Source: Oleispirillum sp963668495
Lineage (GTDB): Bacteria > Pseudomonadota > Alphaproteobacteria > Rhodospirillales > Rhodospirillaceae
NCBI GenBank assembly: GCA_963668495.1
Contig: OY764545.1
Span: 1-64,000 of the forward strand
DNA: 64,000 nucleotides
Direction of reading: 5' to 3'
Every line of letters begins with the position of its first letter. Position 1 is the first letter of the stretch. This document shows, piece after piece, positions 34,512 through 42,581 of this stretch. Made by a program: the position numbers and the translations under genes. The notes under the pieces were generated by a model that was given only the letters and a program-made list of their open reading frames with translations, did no database searches and was not told the origin of the DNA.

Positions 34512-35798
34512 CTATCCGGCAGCAGAAGGTCGCTTCACCATTTCCAGCAAGGGATTAACCACTTCCTGTTCAAAACTATGGTCATAATCCCCATATGTCG
34601 GCGCATTCACGTCGGTCCATTTGGTCTTATGTAAACAAGCCGTCATGCGGGTTGGCTGTTCTGGGGTCAAATGCATCACCAATTCACCCAAATACCGCCC
34701 CCGGCCCCCGGCCTGCACAATTGGCACGCCGTCGAATATATTTTTGGCTTCCAAACCATTTTTGTTCAGGGCCGTGTGGGTATGCCCGCCAATAATAACA
34801 ACGGGTTTTTCTGTCAGGCCGCTTATGGCTTTTGCCAGAATTTTATCCCCCTCACCCAAATAGAAACGCCATTCCTGTCCCGCCCGAGGCGGAGCATGGG
34901 TATCACCAAATCCACAATGGGACAGAATCAGCACAACATCGGAAACGTCGGCAACACTGGGCAAAAGCTCGTACAGAGTTTGCGATGGCGAGGCCAATCG
35001 CAAATGCCGATCGCCGGACTTGCGAAAATATTTTTTCACCGGAGTAACAACGCCGATAATGCCGATACGCAGCCCCTTAGCCTCTGCAATTACAGCCGGA
35101 TAAAAGTCTTCATCTGGAATAATTAACCGTGTTTTGGTTAAGTTGGCAGAAAGCATTGGAAACGAAGAACATTTCCGTATTCCTTTCTGTAACGTACGTG
35201 CACCATGATCAAATTCATGATTACCAATGGCGGCAACATCCACGCCTGCGGCTGAATACGCAGTATAGGCCGGATGCGTAATCCACCCCTGCCCGGTGCG
35301 GTCCCCCAATAATGCATCAAAAACTCCGCCGGTCTGGTCATCACCTGCGGTCAGCAAAAGCACGGCTTGATTTGCATCAGGCACAGCCGCATCGCGGGCT
35401 ATGTTTACCCGACGCACCATGTGCGCCAATGGATGTGCCGACGCTTCATCGTCCGCGGCCTCGACCATCATGGCGTTATGCATGTCATTAAAATGGAATA
35501 TGCGTAGCGTTTTCGACGACACGGAAGCGCCTTGTCGCAAGCGGCGTGCAACATTCCCCTGCATTGCACCCGCCTTTTTCCCCGGCTGAAAACCAACAAC
35601 AGCGTAAAGACGTTCAACCGCCCCACGCGGATTAGCCGGAATTTCGACAAGACTAAGGCTTTTGGGTGGCTGTCGTCCCCATGCAGCCTTTTGCCCCCCG
35701 GCAACAGCAGCCGCAGCCAAGCCCAAACCGCGCAGAAAGCTGCGGCGACGCAAATTACACAGCAATTTATTTCGCAAATAGGACGATTGGTCAGACAT
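34512..35798 (-). CDS. Tat-exported metallophosphoesterase / 5'-nucleotidase-like protein
   Basis: The 428-residue protein has a twin-arginine signal (NLRRRSFLRGLGLAAAAVAG), so it is exported folded. The calcineurin-like metal motifs are in order: FNDMHN, TAGDD, GNHEFDHG, LSHCG and GGHTHT, as in the UshA/5'-nucleotidase group. It probably releases phosphate from nucleotides or related esters in the periplasm. The C-terminal substrate domain of full UshA is absent (only about 60 residues follow the core). The ATG at 35798 has GGAGG inside a hairpin. It follows the RNA methyltransferase gene by 39 bases. Confidence 0.88.
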   Translation of the reverse strand: MSDQSSYLRNKLLCNLRRRSFLRGLGLAAAAVAGGQKAAWGRQPPKSLSLVEIPANPRGAVERLYAVVGFQPGKKAGAMQGNVARRLRQGASVSSKTLRIFHFNDMHNAMMVEAADDEASAHPLAHMVRRVNIARDAAVPDANQAVLLLTAGDDQTGGVFDALLGDRTGQGWITHPAYTAYSAAGVDVAAIGNHEFDHGARTLQKGIRKCSSFPMLSANLTKTRLIIPDEDFYPAVIAEAKGLRIGIIGVVTPVKKYFRKSGDRHLRLASPSQTLYELLPSVADVSDVVLILSHCGFGDTHAPPRAGQEWRFYLGEGDKILAKAISGLTEKPVVIIGGHTHTALNKNGLEAKNIFDGVPIVQAGGRGRYLGELVMHLTPEQPTRMTACLHKTKWTDVNAPTYGDYDHSFEQEVVNPLLEMVKRPSAAG

Positions 35799-35804
35799 GA
35801 AAAT

Positions 35805-35831
35805 GGCCTCCGGTCAGGGGGACAGGAGGCC
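35805..35831 (-). promoter_or_regulatory. Hairpin containing the metallophosphoesterase ribosome binding site
   Basis: On the minus strand GGCCTCC pairs with GGAGGCC (the Shine-Dalgarno itself, 35811-35805), followed by ATTTTC and the start ATG at 35798. The stem also ends in a short T run, so it could act as a weak terminator after the methyltransferase gene or limit translation of the esterase. Confidence 0.5.
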
Positions 35832-35837
35832 AAGCTA

Positions 35838-37148
35838 TCATCTGCGGAACACTGCCACAACTTCAAGATGCGGGCTGAGTGGGAACTGATCAACGGGAGA
35901 AACCGAAACCAATTCATACCCACCATTCACCAAGGTTCTGGCATCACGGGCAAAACTGGCTGGATTGCATGACACGGCAATCACCGTCCCAACCATGGAC
36001 TTCGCCAATTCCTGCGCCTGTGCATTGGCCCCGGCGCGCGGTGGATCAAACACCACCACATCAAATGCATCCAGTTCTTTAGCCGTCAGCGGATCGGAAA
36101 ACAGATCACGGGTTTCGACTTTCAAGCGCGGCTGCAAGTCTTGTCGTTTGGTCACAGCCTTTGCCAATGCAGCAACGGCGGCACCATCGGAATCGACAGC
36201 CAGAACCTCTTCCGAAATTTCCGTCAGAGGCAACGAGAACGTACCCAGACCACAAAACAGGTCCACCGCCTTTTGCCCATGTGGCACATGTGCCAAGACT
36301 TGTGCCCGCAACGCAGCCTCACCATCGGGGCTGGGTTGCAAAAATCCGCCTTCGGGGAACATTACGGCACATTCGGCAAATGTCATAAACGGGTGACGTT
36401 CCGCACGAATTGGCACTGCGCCAAAGCCATTATCCCATGATAGGCGGGCAATGTCGTAATCTGTGGCAAATCCTGCCAATGCCTCGCGCTGCTCCCAGCC
36501 CGGTTCATCCTTGGACTCGATTGCCACATCTGCCCCTGCATCTGTCCACGTCATACGGACAGAGGCGTCCTCTGTCACTCCGACCAACACGGCACGCAAA
36601 GGTGCAATCAATCGTGACAGTTCAGGCAACAATACCGGACAGGTTTCAATGGCGATGACACCGTGACCGGATGCCGGACGGAAACCGAGTTTTTTTCCCT
36701 TAAACGCCAGCGTTGCCCGCCGACGCGTATTGGCGGCACAGACATGCACCGGATCAATGACGTCCTCAAGATCGAAATCATCAAAGCCACGATGATGCAG
36801 AGCATCTTCCACCCGTGTCTGTTTCCATGACTTCAGGGCATCCCCTTGCCAATGCTGGAACGAACAACCACCACATCGCCCATAAACCGGACACAGCGGC
36901 TTAATTCGCTGCGGACTGGCACTGTCAACAGAGATTAGAACGCAATACGTGCCATTGCTGCTGCGTCGTTCCGGGCGCGCCGTAACGATCTCACCGGGCA
37001 AAGATAAGGGCACGAAATATCGTGCCCCATCATGATATGCAACGCCGTCTCCTGCTGCTCCGATTTCCGTGACTGTCAATGACAGTGGACGGGCAGCAGC
37101 ACCGGATAATTCCTGTGGACGGCGTTGACGATTACGCCGATTTCGCAT
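35838..37148 (-). CDS. TrmA/RlmD-type RNA (uracil-5-)-methyltransferase
   Basis: This 436-residue enzyme of the TrmA/RumA group probably methylates uracil C5 in 23S rRNA or tRNA. It has an N-terminal TRAM-like domain (LSLTVTEIGAAGDGVAYHDG), Fe-S cysteines in CPVYGRCGGCSFQHW with a further Cys in ETCPVL, SAM motif DLFCGLGTFSLPL, FDPPRAGA, and catalytic Cys in VSCNPASFARD. The ATG at 37148 lies in the last codons of panD (17-base overlap), implying coupling. Whether RlmC, RlmD or TrmA is the orthologue cannot be told by eye. Confidence 0.9.
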   Translation of the reverse strand: MRNRRNRQRRPQELSGAAARPLSLTVTEIGAAGDGVAYHDGARYFVPLSLPGEIVTARPERRSSNGTYCVLISVDSASPQRIKPLCPVYGRCGGCSFQHWQGDALKSWKQTRVEDALHHRGFDDFDLEDVIDPVHVCAANTRRRATLAFKGKKLGFRPASGHGVIAIETCPVLLPELSRLIAPLRAVLVGVTEDASVRMTWTDAGADVAIESKDEPGWEQREALAGFATDYDIARLSWDNGFGAVPIRAERHPFMTFAECAVMFPEGGFLQPSPDGEAALRAQVLAHVPHGQKAVDLFCGLGTFSLPLTEISEEVLAVDSDGAAVAALAKAVTKRQDLQPRLKVETRDLFSDPLTAKELDAFDVVVFDPPRAGANAQAQELAKSMVGTVIAVSCNPASFARDARTLVNGGYELVSVSPVDQFPLSPHLEVVAVFRR

Positions 37149-37641
37149 GCGGATACGGTTCCCCGTAACGGCAAGACTCACCGACCTCGTTCGGGCCGGG
37201 CGTGGTGTAAGTCCAGATTTCGCTGACCTGATTGTTGGTGTCCACCATGACAGCGATGCTCGGGCGACCGGGCAGATCTTCTGCCGGGACCTGTTCATAC
37301 GCCATGATAATTGCCAGATCACCACGAGAGAACATATGCGCAGCCGCACCATTCAGGCAGCAGTCACCCGCACCTTCACGGCCTTCAATGACATAAGTCT
37401 GAAGACGGTTGCCATTGGCAATATTGACTACATCAACCAATGAATGCGGCAAAATACCTGCGGCACGCAGCATCAACGGATCAATGGTAATGGAGCCTAC
37501 ATAATCCAAGCATGCTTCGGTCACGGTAACGCGATGGATTTTTCCATACATAAAGGGGCGACGGGCAGCATCAAGGTTGTAATTGTTCACGTCCTGCAAA
37601 TCTTGCGGGCCGTTGATCTTCCGGATGTTCGGTTTGCTCAT
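37132..37641 (-). CDS. panD: Aspartate 1-decarboxylase-like protein (PanD) with N-terminal extension
   Basis: PanD is a self-cleaving pyruvoyl enzyme that makes beta-alanine for pantothenate. The core is recognisable: GKIHRVTVTEACLDYVGSITIDPLMLRAAGIL, then NGNRLQTYVIEGREGAGDCCLNGAAAH and GDLAIIMAYE. The self-cleavage Gly-Ser pair is at about residues 49-50. The 169-residue protein has about 25 extra N-terminal and 30 extra C-terminal residues relative to E. coli PanD. The ATG at 37641 follows GGAG. The RNA methyltransferase starts inside its end. Clear identification; altered ends might affect activity. Confidence 0.85.
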   Translation of the reverse strand: MSKPNIRKINGPQDLQDVNNYNLDAARRPFMYGKIHRVTVTEACLDYVGSITIDPLMLRAAGILPHSLVDVVNIANGNRLQTYVIEGREGAGDCCLNGAAAHMFSRGDLAIIMAYEQVPAEDLPGRPSIAVMVDTNNQVSEIWTYTTPGPNEVGESCRYGEPYPHAKSA

Positions 37642-38050
37642 CCCGGATTTCTCCACATTGTGTCGTGAATTTCTGTTCGGCTATCACCGAAAGGTGGCTT
37701 TTTCCACATACCGGAACAGGAATCAAGGAAAACCGACATTTTTTTGACCAAAAGGGCAATCACAAATTGTTTACAAATTAAATACAAGTAAACAACGACA
37801 GTGGAATCAAGCCACTGACTGTTTCCCATAATTCAAATTTAGAAAAATTACACAGCGACTTAATTCAACATCAGCCAATACTGAATTAAAGCCATGGCAC
37901 AGCCGCTACAATAGCGTGAAGATTTTGTGTCAACCCCTGAGAAACATTGACCTTCAGAGCTTTCCAATCCATCAATACCTATAGCCAAAGCTGGGACGAC
38001 AGAAGCCATCAGCACGCAAACTCAACATACCATAGCACGGCACACATAGC
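37642..38050. other. Intergenic region between panD and EAL-GGDEF gene
   Basis: About 409 A+T-rich bases between divergent genes. They contain an inverted repeat GTTTAC/GTAAAC near 37770-37793 and a short hairpin CAGTGG/CCACTG (37799-37817), but no gene. Promoters for both neighbours must be here. Confidence 0.45.
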
Positions 38051-39874
38051 ATGGATATGCCCAGTCAAAGCCCGCCTCACCTCTCCAACAACTCCACGGA
38101 GATTGCCCCGTGCGTACTGCCGCCAAAATGGCGGGTGATTTTGCATGGCCTGCACCATGTCTTCCAACCGATTGTCAATATTCACTCCGGTCAGACCTAT
38201 GGCATTGAAGGATTTGTTCGCGGCTACGAGTCCTTCCACTTTGACAGTGTTGAACACTTACTACGGGAAGCGGGGCGTGACCGTGTCTCCCAAGCCGTTA
38301 CATGCACGCTTACACGGATGGCTATCGAAGAGTATGCCAAGTGGACATTTTGCCATGACCGAAAACTGTTCATAAACCTGGATGCTCGCTCCGCAAAAGC
38401 CCTATCCACCGCCACGTTCGACCAAACACGGGCAGCATTGGGAAATCACGGGCTTGATGAAGCATCCGTGATTTTCGATATCACAGAGACCGCATCATTT
38501 GCCGGGGCACTTACCGCCTTCACAGAACTAAAAGCCCGCCATCACACGGGGTTCCGTTACGCAGTTGACGATTTTGGCACCGGATTCAGCAATCTGAACA
38601 ACCTGCATCACTCCCCCCCAGATTTTATTAAAATTGACCGCAGTTTGATTGTCGGCGCGACGAAAAACAACCGCGTGAAGACGCTGTTTTCCCATATTGT
38701 CAGTATTGCACACCTATTCGGTATTTTGGTTGTCGCCGAGGGCGTTGAAACCAAGGGCGAATACTACACATGCAGAGAAGCGGGATGTGATCTATTACAG
38801 GGCTATATTGTGGCGTCTCCCCATGACCATATTCAGGATTGCCGCCGCAGCTATGCGCATATTGGAGACATGAGCCGCAGCGATCGCCGCCAGACTCCCA
38901 ATGACCAAAGACTGCTGCAAGAGCACATAGATGCAGTGGAAGCGGTATCCATAAATACCACCATGATTGAAGTGTTTGACCGCTTTCGGACCGAAAAGAA
39001 CCGAACATTCTTCCCGGTTATAGATAGCAGCGGAGAACCGCGCGGCATCATTCAGGAAGGCAATTTTAAGGATTATACCTATTCCCAATTTGGACGCGAC
39101 CTGATGAGCAATCGCAACTATGGACGCACCCTTGCCAATTTCGTCACCCCGTGTCCTGTCGCTGCTATATCGCTGCCGGCTGAACGCTTGCTGGAAATTT
39201 ACTCCGGTGCCAGCGGCAGTGAAGGTTTGATTATTGTTGATGATGCCTTCAAGTATATCGGCTTCCTAAGTGCCAATGCATTGTTGCAAGTGATTAATGA
39301 CAAAAATCTGGCACTGGCCCGCGATCAAAACCCGCTCAGCCGCCTTCCCGGCAACACTGTTATTCACGAATTCCTATCCGAATGCTTAAGCACTGCAGAT
39401 GCGGAACATGTCATCGTGTATTTTGACTTCGATAACTTTAAACCGTTTAACGACCACTATGGCTTTCGCCAAGGAGACCGGGCAATTAAGGCCTTCGCCG
39501 ATATTATGCGCCGGATATTCACCCATGCCGATGATTTCAAAGCTCACATCGGTGGCGATGATTTTGTCTCCGGGCGTAAAAATATTACTGACTTTGACGA
39601 GTACCTCACCCTGATACACAAGGGCATTCAGGATTTCAGTGATGAAGTTCTATCTTACTATGACGAAGACAGTCGAAAGCGCGGCTTCATCACCATTAAT
39701 GACCGCTATGGAACCGAACGGAATTTCCCACTGCTAACCGTCAGTGCCGCCATCATCTGCATTCGCCCTGACAGCATACAACGCAACGAAGATCAGCTTG
39801 GCACCCTGACCGCAGGGTTGAAGAAAATTGCAAAATCCGCACCGGAGCACACCGCTATCGGCGTTTTACCATGA
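38051..39874 (+). CDS. EAL-CBS-GGDEF c-di-GMP turnover protein
   Basis: The 607-residue cytoplasmic protein has an EAL domain (about 35-265), a CBS-like pair (about 290-420) and a C-terminal GGDEF domain (about 430-605). In the EAL domain the signature Leu is changed (EGFVRG), but the catalytic set looks complete: E53, N109, E146, D173-D174, K194, E230 and Q250, so phosphodiesterase activity is plausible. In the GGDEF domain the motif is GGDDF (501-505) with YFDFDNFKPFNDHYG upstream; the fourth position is Asp not Glu. No RxxD inhibitory site is visible. No ribosome site precedes the ATG, so the start is uncertain. Confidence 0.88.
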   Translation: MDMPSQSPPHLSNNSTEIAPCVLPPKWRVILHGLHHVFQPIVNIHSGQTYGIEGFVRGYESFHFDSVEHLLREAGRDRVSQAVTCTLTRMAIEEYAKWTFCHDRKLFINLDARSAKALSTATFDQTRAALGNHGLDEASVIFDITETASFAGALTAFTELKARHHTGFRYAVDDFGTGFSNLNNLHHSPPDFIKIDRSLIVGATKNNRVKTLFSHIVSIAHLFGILVVAEGVETKGEYYTCREAGCDLLQGYIVASPHDHIQDCRRSYAHIGDMSRSDRRQTPNDQRLLQEHIDAVEAVSINTTMIEVFDRFRTEKNRTFFPVIDSSGEPRGIIQEGNFKDYTYSQFGRDLMSNRNYGRTLANFVTPCPVAAISLPAERLLEIYSGASGSEGLIIVDDAFKYIGFLSANALLQVINDKNLALARDQNPLSRLPGNTVIHEFLSECLSTADAEHVIVYFDFDNFKPFNDHYGFRQGDRAIKAFADIMRRIFTHADDFKAHIGGDDFVSGRKNITDFDEYLTLIHKGIQDFSDEVLSYYDEDSRKRGFITINDRYGTERNFPLLTVSAAIICIRPDSIQRNEDQLGTLTAGLKKIAKSAPEHTAIGVLP

Positions 39875-40235
39875 CAATTATCAGCGCATTGCCCCAAACG
39901 ACGTCAATTCACCCTTTCATGCCTTGGATCAACACACACACCATCGACGGGACTCCATTTGCGCGAAAAGAAACCGAGTGTCTGCACCATAACGGCAAAT
40001 TATTCCCGACCCCAAATGCCATTCGTAAAACAAAACCCAAGACAACCAATAGCTTTTGATTGTCACCAACAGCACACCTAAGGCGACAAGACCTAATCTT
40101 ACCGCACTGAAGAAATAGGCCAAGCAACCCTACCCCGTGCTTTGGTTATAGAAAGGCTTTGCCTTTGTCCGGTTATTCGGTAATCTTAGCCCCAGAAAAT
40201 ATGAGAAATCACATCCCTGAACAGGAAGTATCACT
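39875..40235. other. Intergenic region before NarL-type regulator gene
   Basis: The 361 bases contain no credible gene. A short hairpin AAAGGC/GCCTTT lies near 40163-40176. No terminator with a T run is clear after the upstream gene. Confidence 0.4.
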
Positions 40236-40898
40236 GTGTCCTACACGGTCCTAATTGCAGACGATCATGAGTTGTTTCGTGACGGTCTGAAAATGGTTTT
40301 GCAGCATCTTGCCCCCGGCACCGAGTGCCTAGCTGCGGGGAATCATCAGGACGCACTTGCCATTGCGAAGGCAACGGAAAGCCTTGATTTGATTCTGCTG
40401 GATATCCGCATGCCCAGCATGCAGTGGGAAGAGGCATTGGCCGCCCTGATCGCTCAGAATCCGAAGGTGCCGGTTGTTATGCTCTCTGCCATGGTTGACA
40501 GACAGCTTATCACCACCGCCATGCGTGCCGGGGCCAGTGGCTTCATCCCCAAAAGCTCATCCAGTAGCGTTATGATTCACGCGGTCAATCTGGTGTTGTC
40601 TGGTGGGCAGTATATTCCACCACTGGTTTTGGATGATGATCTTCCGCCTGCGACACAACCGGATAGCCTTAACGGAGATATCCCCTCCGCATCTGCATTA
40701 ACCCCGCGCCAAATGGACGTTTTACGTCTGGTGGCTCAGGGTATGTCAAACCGTGATATTGCCCAGACTCTGGATTTGTCCGAAGGCACTGTAAAGCTGC
40801 ACGTCACTGCGATTCTTAAGGCACTCGGAGTCCCGAATCGGACCAGTGCAGTTATCGCCGCAGCCAGAATGGGACTAACCGAGGGCAAACCTGCTTAA
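40236..40898 (+). CDS. NarL/LuxR-family response regulator
   Basis: This 220-residue regulator has an intact receiver (VLIADDHELFRDGL, phosphoacceptor LILLDIRMPSMQW, MLSA, PKSS) and a C-terminal LuxR helix-turn-helix (LTPRQMDVLRLVAQGMSNRDIAQTLDLSEGTVKLHVTAIL). It starts at a GTG (40236) with AGGA about nine bases upstream. No kinase gene is adjacent; the EAL-GGDEF gene upstream on the same strand is separated by 361 bases. Target genes unknown. Confidence 0.9.
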   Translation: MSYTVLIADDHELFRDGLKMVLQHLAPGTECLAAGNHQDALAIAKATESLDLILLDIRMPSMQWEEALAALIAQNPKVPVVMLSAMVDRQLITTAMRAGASGFIPKSSSSSVMIHAVNLVLSGGQYIPPLVLDDDLPPATQPDSLNGDIPSASALTPRQMDVLRLVAQGMSNRDIAQTLDLSEGTVKLHVTAILKALGVPNRTSAVIAAARMGLTEGKPA

Positions 40899-40943
40899 CG
40901 CATTGTTCCCTCCTCGCGACGCATTACACAATAATACCTCACG

Positions 40944-40971
40944 TACGGGCATGGTTCTTAGAATCAAGCCC
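40944..40971 (+). terminator. Possible terminator after NarL-type regulator gene
   Basis: ACGGGC and GCCCGT enclose a partly complementary middle (GGTTCT/AGAATC) just after the stop at 40898. The tail GCTATTTCG has few T's, so this is weak. Confidence 0.35.
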
Positions 40972-41082
40972 GTGCTATTTCGTGGTGGTTGAGAATTTAC
41001 TTCCAAGTCCCACCGACAATAATCACTAAAAACATTGGCAGAAAAGAGCCACTTTCGGCTGATTTCGCCCTGCGCCGCTCCT

Positions 41083-41306
41083 CCCCCGCCCTTACGGGGG
41101 CACCACCACAATCACGCAAAACACCACAAAAAATCGATGCGGTATTTTTGCCGGAATTCTGCGGCTTACAGCCCTTATTCCGCAGAATACCCCAATTCAG
41201 CCCTTCGCATCTCCATTGACGACGGCCCGACTGAATTCGTATAACGCATGTGGGCCGCAACCTCCCAACGGGTTGCTCGCCCTTCTGCAATGGAAGGGAA
41301 TTACAA
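41083..41306 (+). promoter_or_regulatory. Structured serC leader (serC-motif-like)
   Basis: Several perfect or near-perfect stems lie before serC: CCCCCG/CGGGGG (41083-41100) and ATTCTGCGG/CCGCAGAAT (41156-41188). A hairpin with inner stem GCAACC/GGTTGC (41257-41276) has an outer pair GGGC/GCCC (41252-41255 with 41279-41282). A final hairpin is CCCTTC (41280-41285) with GAAGGG (41293-41298). The last stem contains the serC ribosome site and shares CCC with the outer stem before it, so the two compete. A serC RNA motif upstream of alphaproteobacterial serC is published; assignment here is by position and shape only. Confidence 0.5.
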
Positions 41307-42476
41307 ATGAATACAATTGCTAAGCCGACGCTTAAGCCGGCTAATCCTAACTTTTCTTCCGGCCCCTGCGCCAAGCGCCCCGGCTTCACCATGGCCGCTC
41401 TGGAAGATGCTTGCCTCGGTCGTTCTCACCGCGCAAAAATCGGCAAAGCCAAACTGAAAGACGTCATTGACCGCTCTGCAGCCATTCTTGGCCTGCCTGA
41501 AGGATACCGTATCGGTATTGTTCCGGCATCCGATACTGGTGCAGTGGAAATGGCAATGTGGAGCCTGCTTGGCCCCCGTGGCGTTGATGCCTTGGCTTGG
41601 GAAAGCTTTGGCTCTGGCTGGGTCACTGACATCAAAAAACAGCTGAAGCTGAAAGATGTCCGCGTATTGGAAGCTGACTACGGCGAACTGCCGGACCTGT
41701 CGGCTGTAGACTTCAGCCGCGATGTCATTTTCACGTGGAACGGCACGACCTCTGGTGTGTGCGTACCGAACGGTGACTGGATTGCCGATGACCGCGAAGG
41801 GTTGACCATCTGTGATGCGACCTCCGCTGCATTCGCCATGGACTTGCCGTGGGACAAACTGGATGTGGTGACTTACTCCTGGCAAAAAGTCATGGGTGGT
41901 GAAGGTCAGCACGGTATGCTGATCCTGAGCCCGCGGGCAGTGGAACGTCTGGAAACCTATACCCCGACTTGGCCGATGCCAAAAATCTTCCGTCTGACCA
42001 AAGGCGGCAAACTGATCGAAGGTGTGTTCGTCGGGGAAACCATCAATACTCCGTCCATGTTGGCGGTTGAAGATGCTCTTGACGGTCTGAAATGGGCCGA
42101 AAGCATCGGTGGCCAACCTGCACTGATCAAGCGTAGCGAAGCCAACCTTGCGGCTATTGCAGCATGGGTTGAAAAATGCCCGGATATTGCATTCCTTGCC
42201 GCGAACCCGGACATTCGCTCCAACACTTCGGTGTGCCTCAATATCGTCGCACCGTGGTTTACGGCGTTGGATGCGGACGCTCAGGGCAAAGCCCAAAAAG
42301 CCCTTGTTGCACTGTTGGATGCCGAGGGTGTGGCCTATGACATCGGGGCATACCGCGATGCACCTGCCGGTCTACGGATTTGGGCCGGGGCAACGGTTGA
42401 AACCGCCGATCTTGAAGCTCTGCTGCCGTGGATCGAATGGGGCCTTGCCCAAATTTCCGACGATTTTTCTGCTTAA
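41307..42476 (+). CDS. serC: Phosphoserine aminotransferase
   Basis: It converts 3-phosphohydroxypyruvate and glutamate to phosphoserine. The 389-residue PLP enzyme has NPNFSSGPCAKRPG near the N-terminus, the PLP lysine in TYSWQKVMGGEGQHGML, and RNTSVC-like IRSNTSVCLNIV; this is the alphaproteobacterial SerC type. The ATG at 41307 has GAAGGG eight bases upstream, inside a leader hairpin. serA follows after 105 bases, so this is a serine-biosynthesis operon. Confidence 0.94.
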   Translation: MNTIAKPTLKPANPNFSSGPCAKRPGFTMAALEDACLGRSHRAKIGKAKLKDVIDRSAAILGLPEGYRIGIVPASDTGAVEMAMWSLLGPRGVDALAWESFGSGWVTDIKKQLKLKDVRVLEADYGELPDLSAVDFSRDVIFTWNGTTSGVCVPNGDWIADDREGLTICDATSAAFAMDLPWDKLDVVTYSWQKVMGGEGQHGMLILSPRAVERLETYTPTWPMPKIFRLTKGGKLIEGVFVGETINTPSMLAVEDALDGLKWAESIGGQPALIKRSEANLAAIAAWVEKCPDIAFLAANPDIRSNTSVCLNIVAPWFTALDADAQGKAQKALVALLDAEGVAYDIGAYRDAPAGLRIWAGATVETADLEALLPWIEWGLAQISDDFSA

Positions 42477-42499
42477 TTACAAGACACACATTGACCGTA

Positions 42500-42527
42500 C
42501 CGAAACCTGATTACGATCAGGTTTCGG
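42500..42527 (+). other. Perfect hairpin between serC and serA
   Basis: CCGAAACCTGA (42500-42510) and TCAGGTTTCGG (42517-42527) are perfectly complementary over 11 pairs, with no T run. It is likely an intra-operon processing or stability element rather than a terminator. Confidence 0.55.
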
Positions 42528-42581
42528 AAACGGACGTGTACTCTATGCTTGATGACTTGGACTGAGGAGCCCGAACCTATG

